A stretch of 64,000 bases of DNA, from positions 3,782,001 to 3,846,000 of the forward strand of contig OU612071.1 of assembly GCA_914767715.1 (NCBI GenBank), written 5' to 3'. The translations under genes were made by a program, and so were the position numbers. This DNA comes from Membranipora membranacea. Taxonomy: Eukaryota; Bryozoa; Gymnolaemata; Cheilostomatida; Membraniporidae. The notes beneath the pieces were generated by a model, which was not told the origin of the DNA, made no database searches, and was given only the letters and a program-made list of their open reading frames with translations. Positions within the stretch are counted from its first letter, which is position 1, and every line of letters begins with the position of its first letter. Positions 24,758 to 36,500 of the stretch are shown here, piece by piece.

Positions 24758-26209
24758 TCGAGATTAGTACGAGATGATTTATTCGCATAGCTTCATAATA
24801 TCTCTATGAGTTTATATCTTATATATGGCTTCTTTACTGCGGCTACATGCAGAAATCATGTTACACCCAGAGTGATTTATTGTTTAATTGGCGTGTGTAG
24901 CCAGGGCTCAGCATGAATTCCTATAAAGGTATAATGAAGTTTTAATGCAAGCGGAAGAGCATCTTAATCCTCAAGCTTCACCCACGTTGTATGTTCACAC
25001 TGTTGGGTCTTCTCCTGTCCTCCTATGAATCGAGCATAACAATTTGAGTTGTAGTTAGGGATACCCTTCGATCTAACCAACACAACATTTGATAAACATA
25101 TCAAGGGGATTTAAGTACTAGCATATTTCCCAAATCAGATGGGAGTGTTAGATTTATAATAATTAACTGGTCAGTCTCACAAACAATCAAGAATTCTTCT
25201 AACGGCTTCCTTTTAATGTATTATTGTATTTATTTTCACAGATAAGATTTCTAGTCATCGATTCCTCTTATGAGATTTCCCAAAAATAAATGAGCGGCTG
25301 CAGGTATAACAAAATGAGAATCTTTTGTTGCGAGACATGCAGATAAGACTTCAGGTCCTGTGCACTACTGGTATGCCACTGTCAGAATCCCAATAATAGC
25401 CCATTGGACAAAACAGACTGGGCAAAAACTGGGCCAGCCCAAAACAGACTTGGAAAATCAAAACTTCTAATATACGCCTGAGGGTAATATTTGACATCTC
25501 TGCGCACCCCAAAACCTTTCACAAAATGTGTAGGTCGTAAAGACTTATGTATGTATGGACGTGGTTTTGGAACTTTTCTCAAAAGAATAGCCAATTGTAA
25601 TTTTGAAGCCCGCTAGGTCCCGAAAACTCAGAAGAAAAGTCAATTCTTATAAACTCGATTGCGGACTAGGTTCTACACTTTTCTAAAATAACGCCCATTA
25701 TGATTTTTGAGTTCTCCCCGTCCAAAAAACTTAATTCTGTATAGTTCATTGATATGTTCTCATTAGGGAGATGTTTCTCAATAATTAGACATGAACAACA
25801 GCTAGAATTTTGTGCTATCTTGTCTTTTGCGCTTTTGGGTTGAAGTCAGTATATTACATTGTATCCGTCTTCCTCAGACTTCAGGGACCTTTATTCATAT
25901 AATTGGTTTGCTCAACCATATCACCCCAAGCTATGGCCAAACCAGCTAAATGCGTATAGTGAATAATGAATCACATCCTCTTTTTAGTGAACTACTTTTT
26001 AACAAGAATTCCAGAACATCCTCTCGAGCTATACAAATTTTTCGGCCAAAACTCTGCAGGACTGAAAGGCGGAGGAAAGGCTTTTTTTAATTTTTTCATG
26101 ACCTATCATGACAACGGTCTAGTATATAAATAATTTTTAGTGTGTTGTTTTTACTATGCCATACCATCGCTCGCATTCTGTACCATCTGTCATGATGATT
26201 GAATGAATA

Positions 26210-26246
26210 CAAATCAAATCAAATAAAATCAAATCAAATCAAATCA
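26210..26246 (+). repeat. (CAAAT)n microsatellite
   Basis: Seven or so pentamer copies of AAATC, with one AAAATC variant. Confidence 0.85.
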
Positions 26247-26500
26247 CCCTATGGTTTACCCGAATAAGAATTGCAGAATCTCCAACCATGAACTTATGTA
26301 AGTTAGCTTAGAAACATTATGTTGCTCACTCCTGGGTCCTAATTGCTTATTGTTTTGGTACGGGTGATAGAGTATGTTTGTATGGTTTTGAACCAAATGT
26401 TACACAACAATCTTAACTGTCTGTAACCGCCGTAATGGACAGTTTTCTGAGCTTTAATTTAAGCCTCCATTTGGAGTTGTCCCCTCTCTGGTTTGGTACT

Positions 26501-26915
26501 TTTTAACCCATGCAGTATGCAGTATAGGAAAAAAGGAGCTGAAATGAGCTTATCTTGAAAACTGATTTTCGATACAGAATATGTGCCATTGTAAACTCAT
26601 TGGGTCATAGCTTGGGAAATAATTTTAATTATTTGAATAATTCGGATAAACCAATGAACTCCCGAAGAGGGAGTTCATTGGATAAACATTTATATCAATA
26701 TCTGCCTGGTTTGTTGACAAATTTCATGGAATTTTTCATGAATTTTGTCACTAAAATTGACGTTTATCAGTTTTCAAGCCTAATGATTTGGAAACCCAGT
26801 CGCTCATGGTTCTCAATAATGCCGATGCTGAGTCCAAAAAAAAATTTCCTTTGATAAGCGGTTTTTGAGATAAGCTCATTCCAGCTCCTTTTTCCCTATC
26901 CTGCGTGGGTTAAAA
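26501..26915. mobile_element. TIR element of 415 bp with a central hairpin
   Basis: The outer arms are TTTTAACCCATGCAGTATGC at left and its diverged complement ending TGGGTTAAAA at right. They continue inward through GGAGCTGAAATGAGCTTATC and its partner GATAAGCTCATTCCAGCTCC. A second perfect hairpin (CCAATGAACTCCC, five-base loop, complement) lies at 26651-26681. No transposase is present, so it is a MITE-like element. Confidence 0.75.
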
Positions 26916-27073
26916 CCATAGATTTAAAAACAGTATAGATAGGACATTGCGCTTCAATAACTTTGCATTATGTCCCCACCCGTATCGTCATTGTGCCACC
27001 CGCAGTGTAGCGTAATGCATAGCGTAACTGCTAGTGGGTTTATAGTCAGCACTTTTTGCCCACCAACCATATT

Positions 27074-27143
27074 GGCCTGGATGGCTGAGCTGTTAGCGCT
27101 GTTGTCTTTTGTTCAAGGAGTTGCAAGTTCAAACCATACAGCA
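27074..27143 (+). repeat. tRNA-like sequence, possibly a tRNA-derived SINE head
   Basis: TGGCTGAGCTGTTAGCGCT resembles an A box with the D loop. GAGTTGCAAGTTCAAACC resembles a T arm with a B box, at plausible spacing. The ends do not form a good acceptor stem by eye, so an intact tRNA gene is unlikely. Confidence 0.35.
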
Positions 27144-27838
27144 ATAGTTTTAGTTATTTGATACAGCAGGAATACAAGTAGTGCAGTTGATGATAGGTGA
27201 ATCAGTGACCAGTTTTATTAAAAGCTGATCTTCAAGTGCACCTGTTGGATAGATTTTTGTTTACAAACATACTTGTATCTTATATTTTAGTCACCTGATG
27301 AATCAATTTTCTGTAGAATTATATGCTAAACACTTGAATAATTTACTTGTCATAACAAGCAGTAGCATACATGACAATGAATTCAAAAGTGCTGCCCCAG
27401 GATTTTCAGTTGAAAGAAGCTATTTCATTGTTGGGCTCTCGGTGTACACGCAGACATGTAACAAATGGTTTCGATGCATTTATTGGCATGAGAGCAACCC
27501 ATCTCTCCTCCCCTGGAAAATAATAGCAGTTTATGATGTATAACACCAAATTAATGATGAGTTGTCTTCTCGTATGTCATGATAATACCTCATATTTGGT
27601 ATATAATCCTCATCTGTTCCCAAGAGAACATAACAGGGAGTACCTTGGCCCAAAAGATAATGCATCAGGCTTGGATAAATTAAGACATCAAACTATTTCA
27701 AAGGAAAACTAACTTTGTTTATTTCAGTGCAACATGGTACAGGAAATATATATTTTAGCAAACTCTTCTGCTTTTAAGGGCGATGAACTTTTTCTTAGCC
27801 CTCTGAAAATTAAATAATACTCTCTCAGGGCCTCAAAT

Positions 27839-27844
27839 GTTTAT
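27839..27844 (-). terminator. Poly(A) signal of the unrecognised two-exon gene
   Basis: AATAAA on the minus strand about 25 bp beyond the stop codon at 27870. Confidence 0.5.
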
Positions 27845-27869
27845 TAGCATGGAATTGTCCAGATAAGTT

Positions 27870-28790
27870 TCAGCCAGACAGTTTCTCAGTGCTACTCTCC
27901 CACAGGTTGTATATGTTGCGACATCGGCTATCATTATATATGTGGTACAGCCTGTTCGTTCCATCTCTCGGGCCCATGTTAACGAGTCTGCTCACTGTGC
28001 TAATGATCACCTCCCACTCTGATTGAAGCACTGTCCTCTCTATATTAAAAAACCCGAAGAGAAATATAAGTTTAGAACATTTTGTTCACCAAAAACACCT
28101 AACAAGCTAAATGTGGCGATTCTTACAATAAAGTAGGACCTTGATGTTTGAGCAGCAACACACATCTTAGATATCCAGGGCATTATGGTTGGATTAACAT
28201 TTGGCTTTAAGACATTCATATCTCAAAAGCAGCGAAAATTTATACCAACCTCTGACTGCGCCTGTCTATAGCTATCATTATCCTCATACCCACTGGGCCA
28301 CTACCACTGCAAATTGTGGCTGTCCCTTCAACGCCAATGTATTTTTTCTGGGAATCTGTGGCACATATTACCAGCAACCTCATCTAGGTAGGGCAGATGA
28401 ACCTGAAATAATCATAAGATGCATCTTGTCATATGACTACGGCAATGGCCATTCTCTTGTTAATTTGAAGAACCTGACCTGACTAGTTCTCTCCTTTGCT
28501 CTAGCATGATGATCTACCACACTCAATGAGTGTGTACAGACCAATAGTAGGACAGTTATTGTTCTTAACTTTATGAATCTCTAATAGCAGAACAGGATAC
28601 TTGTTGGTCTGTTGAGAACTTAATTCATAACATCAATCAGCCAAGAACATATTTATATATCTACAATTTAGGTTGTTATCAATAAGCTAGTATTGAATAA
28701 GAAGAACTTCAGCAGTCACAACTTACCAGTGAAGACTTCTTTCATCATTGGGACCCTGTTTACACTTGTTGACACAAAGTAGAGGCAGCT
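27870..28790 (-). CDS. Unrecognised gene, last two exons (partial)
   Basis: Two segments fit as exons: 28790-28727 (AACTAG acceptor, GTAAGT donor) and 28039-27870 (AATATAG acceptor, ending at TGA). The join is phase 1 and keeps one reading frame. The first exon encodes VNRVPMMKEVFT. The second encodes TVLQSEWEVIISTVSRLVN, then a hydrophilic stretch with RLYHIYNDSRCRNIYNLW. Codon composition and the poly(A) signal just past the stop support a real terminal exon. Upstream exons were not found; translation could instead begin at the MM within the first segment, giving a small protein. I do not recognise the family. Confidence 0.45.
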
Positions 28791-28799
28791 CTAGTTTTG

Positions 28800-30512
28800 T
28801 ATGAATGAAAAGAATGTATGTAGAAAGTAGTTACTGGAGGAACGTACATGTAGCAGTGCAACAATTAATAAGACATGTCCATCACTTTACTCAACTTTAC
28901 CTTTAATGATGTTAACCTTATCAGAAAGTGTCCAATGAGAGAAGGCTATACTGAGTAAAACGACTTCTGAGCCAATTACAATGTTGTAAGAACATGATTG
29001 GCTGGAAGGTCGTTTTACTAACAGTCATGTGACACCCAGCCTCATGGTCTAGATTGCTAAAATTCCCAGATCTGAGGCTAAAGTAGGTATCATATTATTG
29101 GATAGACAGGAGCACACAATGACCTATCTATACTGTTTTTAAATCTATGGTTAAAACATACCAAACTGGACAAAGGACTTCTCCCATACGAGGGTGAAAT
29201 TAGAGCTCAGAAATCTGTCTTTATTCAGTGGGTACAAAACCATGACACTATCTAGAGATTAACTGTTCTCAGTTGAGTTTGAAAATTGCAAAAGATTGAG
29301 TAGTTTGCCGTGAACTGTTTTGTATTATTTTTCACCCCAAAAACTTTCGTAATGAAAAACAACCTGAAACTGATATCAAGGTCCTGGTCAAGGTCAAGGT
29401 CCTGGTCAAGGTCAAGGTCCTGTTGAATGTAAATCAACTTTCTAAATCCGAATCCTGTCAAGTTGATAGAGTTATCAACAAAAATCATGGATTGTGGATT
29501 GAAAATCAATGCTACTACATGATCAATTGATGTAACTTCACCAAAAATCAAGTGCCTCACTTTGGCTGTATATGGTGTCCTGCCTAGGCTTATGATTAAG
29601 CCTACGATCTGAACTAATTCATTGGCTATTTGTATTTCAACTGACTGATACTGTAACCAATAATTGAAGATTACTAAAGCTGCTTTGGAATAATAAATGA
29701 GCAAAGAACGTCAGTCACACCATCTGTGGGACATGGGTGTCGCAAAACCATCTCATAAGCGAGCCAGATCCATGTGAGGTGGATGCAATACAATACTATC
29801 ATTAGGCTACTTATTAGCCTAGTTTTACAGCAAAAAGGTTTTTTTTAGAAATTTTCAGATTCATTCAGTTAACAATTTGATTCCATGACGATAATTCTAA
29901 GAGAGAGTGAAACTTATTAACAACTCAACTATTTGTTACGAAATAATGACTAATAACTGAATTTGATGCACCTACAAAAAAACTCTTCATCATCATTTAC
30001 AAATTTACTCATAGAGTGCAAGATAAATACTTAGGTAGGTTTTTAATCTTTAAAAAGATCCAAATCATGCAATAGAGGGTTTGACATAGAAAATTCAAAT
30101 AATCCACTGCAGTGCAGTGCAAAACTTAACATTACTGCAGTGCAAATCTAAACATTTCATCGATGACTTATCGATTCCAGCTCAACTTCTTTAAGGATTT
30201 TACATCACATTGATGTTAAAACTCTGCTAAACTAGAACTAAGACATGACTTCAAAAAATATGTTTGAAGATTGTTATTAATTCTCTCGATATTTGCTATA
30301 ACTCTTACAACTAGGAGTCAATAATACTTTGTTGGTAAATTAGCAAGATGTATCTGAGCATTACACTTGAGCAGGATGTGATATGCTATATAGGTCATTC
30401 AATGCCCAATCACGTGGTTTGATATGCTATATAGGTCATTCAATGCCCGATCACACAGTGGGATATGCTAGGTAGATCATTGGATATGTAATATAGGTCA
30501 AGCTGATTCCCT
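28800..30512. other. Interval downstream of the SUCO-type gene
   Basis: No supported exon is seen. A minus-strand open frame at 29252-29704 contains an 18-bp GGTCCTGGTCAAGGTCAA triplication (29377-29420) that encodes a DLDQDL repeat; it is probably spurious. At 29119-29157 there is a 36-nt match, reversed, to the sequence at 26910-26945. Confidence 0.5.
30376..30500 (+). repeat. Tandem repeat, unit about 49 bp, 2.5 copies
   Basis: GATATGCTATATAGGTCATT and CAATGCCCAATCAC recur as a block, with a decayed third copy. It lies just beyond the stop codon of the SUCO-type gene, so it may fall in the 3' UTR. Confidence 0.7.
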
Positions 30513-33500
30513 TTATGTGATTGGATGATCTGATAGTAGGTCAGGGGGCTCTTGTTCATGTATAAGGCCCATTGGTCCAGGTGCTGATTGAGATGCGAAT
30601 AGACTTTTAACTCCCTTCGTCTTGCTCTTCCTTTTTTTCTTGCCTTTGGTACTCTTCATGTCCTAAAAGTAACAGAATTTATAGGATCATAGGATTTATA
30701 TGTATTATCGATTATATTCAGGGTCAAGGTTGACAAAAGATTGAGCAATGGTAATTGTTGGATCAAGCAAGGAGTGTCTAACTCCTTGGATCAAGTATAA
30801 TCGAGGAGACGAGATAGACCCGGAATGCAAACAAGCAAACATGATCTAGAAAATGGGGCACAAATTCTTATCTTTCCAGAGCAATGCCTTTATTATCCTG
30901 TCTATTGACAAACCACCCCGAGGTCATGTATCCCACAATGCAATTTTCTGTAAAAACCAGTGAGATCAGTCAATGTTATCGATCTGCTCTTTTTATTGAA
31001 TCCTAGATCATGGGACTGTTGTTATCATACAGAACATGAGATGTGATCGATAGTGGTAGGCTGCTGATATTTCAATGTACATAACACACTCCTGCACTGT
31101 ATGTCATCAAACAACATGTAAATAATTACAGAGAGTAATGACCTGGCTCTGCCTTCATCTGGTTTTAGGTTGTTTCATGTATTTTGAGATTTAGTAGATT
31201 GAATAGATTTATCAGCTTATAGTCTTGTTGGGGATGTGAAATCCTCTGGGCAAAGTGACGTTTCCGATTTTGAAAAGAATGTATGGTTACAAGGGTCAGC
31301 TCTGATCACATTGATTGTAATGCCAAGCAGCACAGCAGCACGGATGCAACAGGAAAAAAAGCATGATATTGGGCATTGAATGTCTGTAAGGGGCAAAGCG
31401 AAATCATGTCGAATTTCCCTAGTATGTTTCCTATAAACTTCCGGACGACCTAACTAGCTTCAAAAATTTAACCAGCATTCCAATGAGATGGTATTAGTGT
31501 ATATAGTCACACATCAAAGTCTGATCTGTGAAACTGTTTGATTTTACATTAGAAGTAAATGTGTCCTGTCTTGATTACAGTCGGGTAAAGAAGGGGGCGC
31601 ATAACTAAGCAATACTGTACAAAGTGTTGACAGTCGGTGACAACACCGCACAGGCAGATGATTTTCACACATGCTGCAATCAGATGGCTTACTTATGTAA
31701 TGGTCTGCACTAGACCAAGTTTGGTCCATTTGCCTGCATTCAGATTTGCTCCTGATCCACTAATCACGCCGCAGTGACTAGTGGAAAGGAGCAACAAGAA
31801 TTCTGGCAATTGGATTAAACTTGTTGTAGTCTGCACCCAGCCTAAGAAAGGTCAGGCCAAACCACCCTGGATGCGAGAGTAATGCAACTTTCCATTTTAA
31901 AAAGCAAACTGAGAGTATTAAATTTGTACTGGTCACTTTAATTGTTGATCAGGATCGGTTAATAGGATATTACTGGCGTCGTATGAACAGGAAAAGGCAA
32001 GACTATATTAGGTCAGAACAGTGTTATCTAACAATTTTTAGGAGGTAAAGACCTCTATATGAAGTACAAGTTTGATCATTTGAAGATGTCCTCTCTTACT
32101 TGTAGTAGCTTGCTATAAGGCCGAACAGGGATTTGGGACCGCAAAGGTTTCCGTTACCCCAACCCTACTTCATTGTGCAAGCATTCATTTTTGCTGAGCT
32201 GACTGGAGCATTGAAGGGCTCACAGAATTGCTCAAAGACTGCATCAGATCACTATATCCATGCTTCAACTCTCAATTAACAGGGGAACACAAACCAATGC
32301 AAGGTATGCAAGCAGTTATATAGTTACCAACTGAGAGTATACTTTTGGACGGATGTATGATATTGTCTGCAACTGATAGACCCGTTTTATACGTAGAAAA
32401 CAGTAACGATGATGGGTCGAAATGAGTGAGCAAGGAAGACAACATCTGCTGACAGACTCAAATAATTCAGTCTCAGGGATAGATTGATTACGGACAGGAA
32501 TGTATTCAATAGAGACGGTTGAAGATTGACAGCGAATGTGTGATATAACTAACATGTCTGCCGGTACGAGGCAGACGTCTGTGTAGGTCTGTGTTTACAA
32601 GCTTTGTTGGTGGGGTGTTTGTCTTCCCCCCTCCACCCAACAAACAATACTATATCAGATACTGCTATTGAATGGAGGTATCTTCGAACCTTCTAGTCAG
32701 AAACGAGACTCAGTAATTGATGTGTATGAATAATTTCCTTATTTCCAGCAGGTACCCAGGATCAGATTAATGGACCTAAATTTATCAATAGTTCTTAGAA
32801 GCTCTGACGTACAAAGACCAATCAGCGGGTTATCTCATAATTGTTAGTCTTTGTGCATGGACGATCTTAAGATAACCTTGTACATGACCTTGGAGACCCA
32901 ATGGCATCTCACACATTCACAGTCAACTCTTAACATTTTATTTGCTTGGTAATAACATTAATGTGACGCTAAGACATCAATTTTATCAAAAAAACTGACC
33001 AATCACAGCTTACCATAGCCAGTAAGCAGGGCTGTGATTGGACAATGTTTAGAACTTACAGGTGTATCAAATGAGCGCCAGTGAGTAGGGGAGATGATCT
33101 CTATATAGTTAGACGCTGTTCCGCTCTGCTGCTGAGTATCTGTTACTTTCCCTTCAACTGCAGGTTTCTGTGATATATGAGACAAAATGAATTACCATTT
33201 TGGAAAAGATCTAGTTTGGTCCAATTTGCCTGCATTTAAGATCGCTCTCATTCCACAGGAAATCCACCGGAATAAGGCAACTCCAAATATAGGCATATTT
33301 GATCAAAACTGATTGAATGTAGCACTAGGGAGCACTGAAATTAGCAGTTAGTGAGTCATGTTACATGTTGCCAATGTCACCATGAAAAGCTAATCAACTT
33401 GTTGTGCTATCTCAATGAGAGGCTAAAGCTATGCATAAATTCAAATTATGAGCAATGTGGGATCTGCAATACTCCCATCTTACAAGGACCTGATCGTAAC

Positions 33501-36500
33501 CATGAGCACTTTCTTGAGAATGAACCAAGCAACCCTCATATAACTAGATCAAGTGTGATATGATATGCCTGTATTTCGGGTTGCTCACATCTTCTAGAGG
33601 GGAAACAACTCCAAATTCAGACAAATTGGATCAGCCTACATCCATCATTCGGTTTCACTCCACTGACTTAGCCCTGGTTAGAGATATATATATATTCTTA
33701 CCTCTAAAGGTTCACCGGGATGAGAAGTTGTAGCACCGACTTCACCGTTACGTTTTAGCACCATATCTGATCGGTCTATAGAGCCGATATCTCCGAGATT
33801 AGAGGGTGGGATATGAGACGCCTCCACAGCTGCTGAGTCAAATGTAGTATAACTCTTAGTCTTCTTAATAGCTGATTTAGCAGGTGGATCCACTTCGTGC
33901 CCTACAGTACCTGTAACATATGATCACATGAAAGTTAAAATTCATAGTTGATGCAACCAAATGATATCATTTGTTGCATCATATGTCAAAGTTCAAAATA
34001 GGGAGGCCTGACTACGCTCCTGGAGACTATAGGATAATGATCTAAAACACACTGACATCGGTTGCAACCTCAGTAGATCCTCAATTATATGTTGAATACA
34101 ATCCGCTGAGGATCAGCTGTCAGCATATGTGTTAACAATGGTGACTTTGCGTAAACCTCTGAGGTTACAACCACTAAGTGTGTTTTGACCATGAGAATAC
34201 CTATAATGACCCATTATTCCAGTTTACCGAGAGACAACAGTTTAACTTTGGTCACTTTATAGATATATCTACATCATTAAAGGAACCAACAGAGTTTTCT
34301 CCCTGTGGAGTTGTGCCCTACAACATTCAGTCATTTAAACATTAAAGTTTAAATGAAACTTAAAAAGAATTTTCTTCATGATGAAATAATTAGTGGAAGG
34401 AAAGAGTTTCATTGCATTTATAAAGACAAGTAGGGCTGACAACAAAATAACACTATTAAGCACGTGTATCTCTGATCGTTTGAGTCAATCTAACCCAAGT
34501 ACCTAATGCTGTTCACCCCTAATATTAGAAATTGACGTCGGGTGGTCACACTAAACTCCATCTGAAGACACTTGGGCTACATGAATCAATCGATCAGAGA
34601 TAAACATAGAAACATATGATCAGTGTGTGGATTAGTGAGACTGATACGCAGCCGAGGAACACAAGCTAACGACGACATGTAAATTTTTGGGTAGCTTTTA
34701 TTATCTGAGATTAATTAACTGAAAACTTTTAGCTTGTTCTTAGAAACTCTAACTTGAACGGCTCATAAACAAGAGCTTTCGTTGAGTAACAGAGCATCCA
34801 TCTAGGAATTATTAATGGGTTCTGTACATGGGGATTTCCACAGTGAAAATGATTCCATGCTTACAAGCGATCACAAAATTCATGCTCCGAAAATGAAAAA
34901 CAAAGTCAAAACTTGTGAGCAACTGATACAATTCATTTCTGTTACATTGAATCATTATATTATTGTATTATTATATATATTATATTATTATATATTATTG
35001 TATTATATATTATATCATTGTATTATATATCAATGCATTGAATGCCAAACTGAAACTTTAGCATTAGGAGGAGAAAAGAAATAGTTCCTCGATTTGTCAC
35101 GGAAAGTACATTGTGTATATCACCATGTCTATTCTGTTCATAAGGTCACTTTAATCTAAGCACCTCGCATGTTCTAATCACAAATTGTGTTGATTGACGT
35201 TGGGTCATCACACCAATTCATTCTAAAGATATTTAGGCTGCAATAATCTATCGATCAAAGATATACATGCAACAGTATGTCATGTGATGGGTGTGCCAAG
35301 TGCTGTCTCATGAATGAAACAATATTAATAAATAGTCTGTTAGTATGACGACAAACTAGAGAGTAAAAGGAAAGAAACAACAGGATTGAGATGCTGAATT
35401 ATCTTACCAATACCAGTTTTGGGTACATCTGGAAAGAGATACACGCCCAACTATTACTATTATGTCTGATGACATTGCGTACTCAAAACTTCTCAGCAAA
35501 TATGGCCAGCATTCATAAAAGGCAAGAGTCTGAGATCTTCAAAGTTCTTTTTAATTGATCCCGTCAATGACGTATCAATGAATTCATGAAAGATGTAGAA
35601 GGAACTGTTGAAACTCAAAATTTAAAAGCTACACATTCCCATCACCCAACACAGACTAGGACCTTTCATGGCTGTGGCAGGTGTGTTGAAAATATTTTTG
35701 GAAAGTCAAAAAAAATGCTCATTATGCTCAGAGTTCATATGACTGCTAAATTTCAAAATTTAAAGCTTAAGGATGGATTTCGGTTGGGGTGTGGAAGGAT
35801 AGAACCTGCCAGGTATTTTTCTTGTTTATACCGAAGAAACTCTGATTGGCCGATTGACCTCACTGAGAATTTACACTATAGCCAATCAGAGAGTCTTTTT
35901 TCTGATTAAAAGAGAACAAAGCGAATCCATAAGTTACAAAGATGATTTTTTGTAACAATTACGAACAGAGCGAGCTTGCATCCTTCTCATCTCCGACCCC
36001 TTCTAACTAATTCAAAAAGTGGCAAAGTGGCTTTGGAAGTAATACCCTTGATTTCCCAAATTTTGCTGGTCAAAAATATTTTCTTTTATCAATAGCCATT
36101 CGCTTTGAATTAGGTCTACCTTGGAGTTTGCAACAGTTCTCCAAGCTAGACTCAGAACTCAAAAATGATACCAAAGTACGGGGAAGTGACACAGGTGCTT
36201 TAATTGACACCGACATCGAGACTACACTATTATCATGTGTATCTCTGATCTTAGAGTCAATATATTACATGGTTAAATTGAACTCGGGTCCTCACACCTA
36301 ATTTCTTGTGATGGCATCCATGCTAAGTGAATTAGTTCACTCTCTATCGATCAGAGACATACACGCAACAGTATATCACATGATTGGTGTGGCTTTAAAG
36401 CCATAGTTGCGCCTCCCCATATTTGGTATCATATTGAAAGTCTAAGTCTAACTAAGAGCAGCATGGCAACCTTCTGAATGACCTAAGGACACAGTGGAAA

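Larger units (their letters stand above)
24760..27838. other. Gene-poor stretch with repeats
   Basis: No supported coding exon is seen. It contains a (CAAAT)n microsatellite, a 415-bp TIR element and a tRNA-like sequence, each listed separately. The open frames at 25382-25594 and 27298-27543 have no splice or domain support. Confidence 0.55.

Noticed and set aside
28201-28482. 93-residue plus-strand frame (MALRHSYLKSS...)
   Set aside because: It lies in the intron of the two-exon minus-strand candidate and shows no motif or flanking splice sites.
29252-29704. 150-residue minus-strand frame with DLDQDL repeats
   Set aside because: The repeat comes from an 18-bp tandem duplication; composition and lack of splice context do not support a gene.
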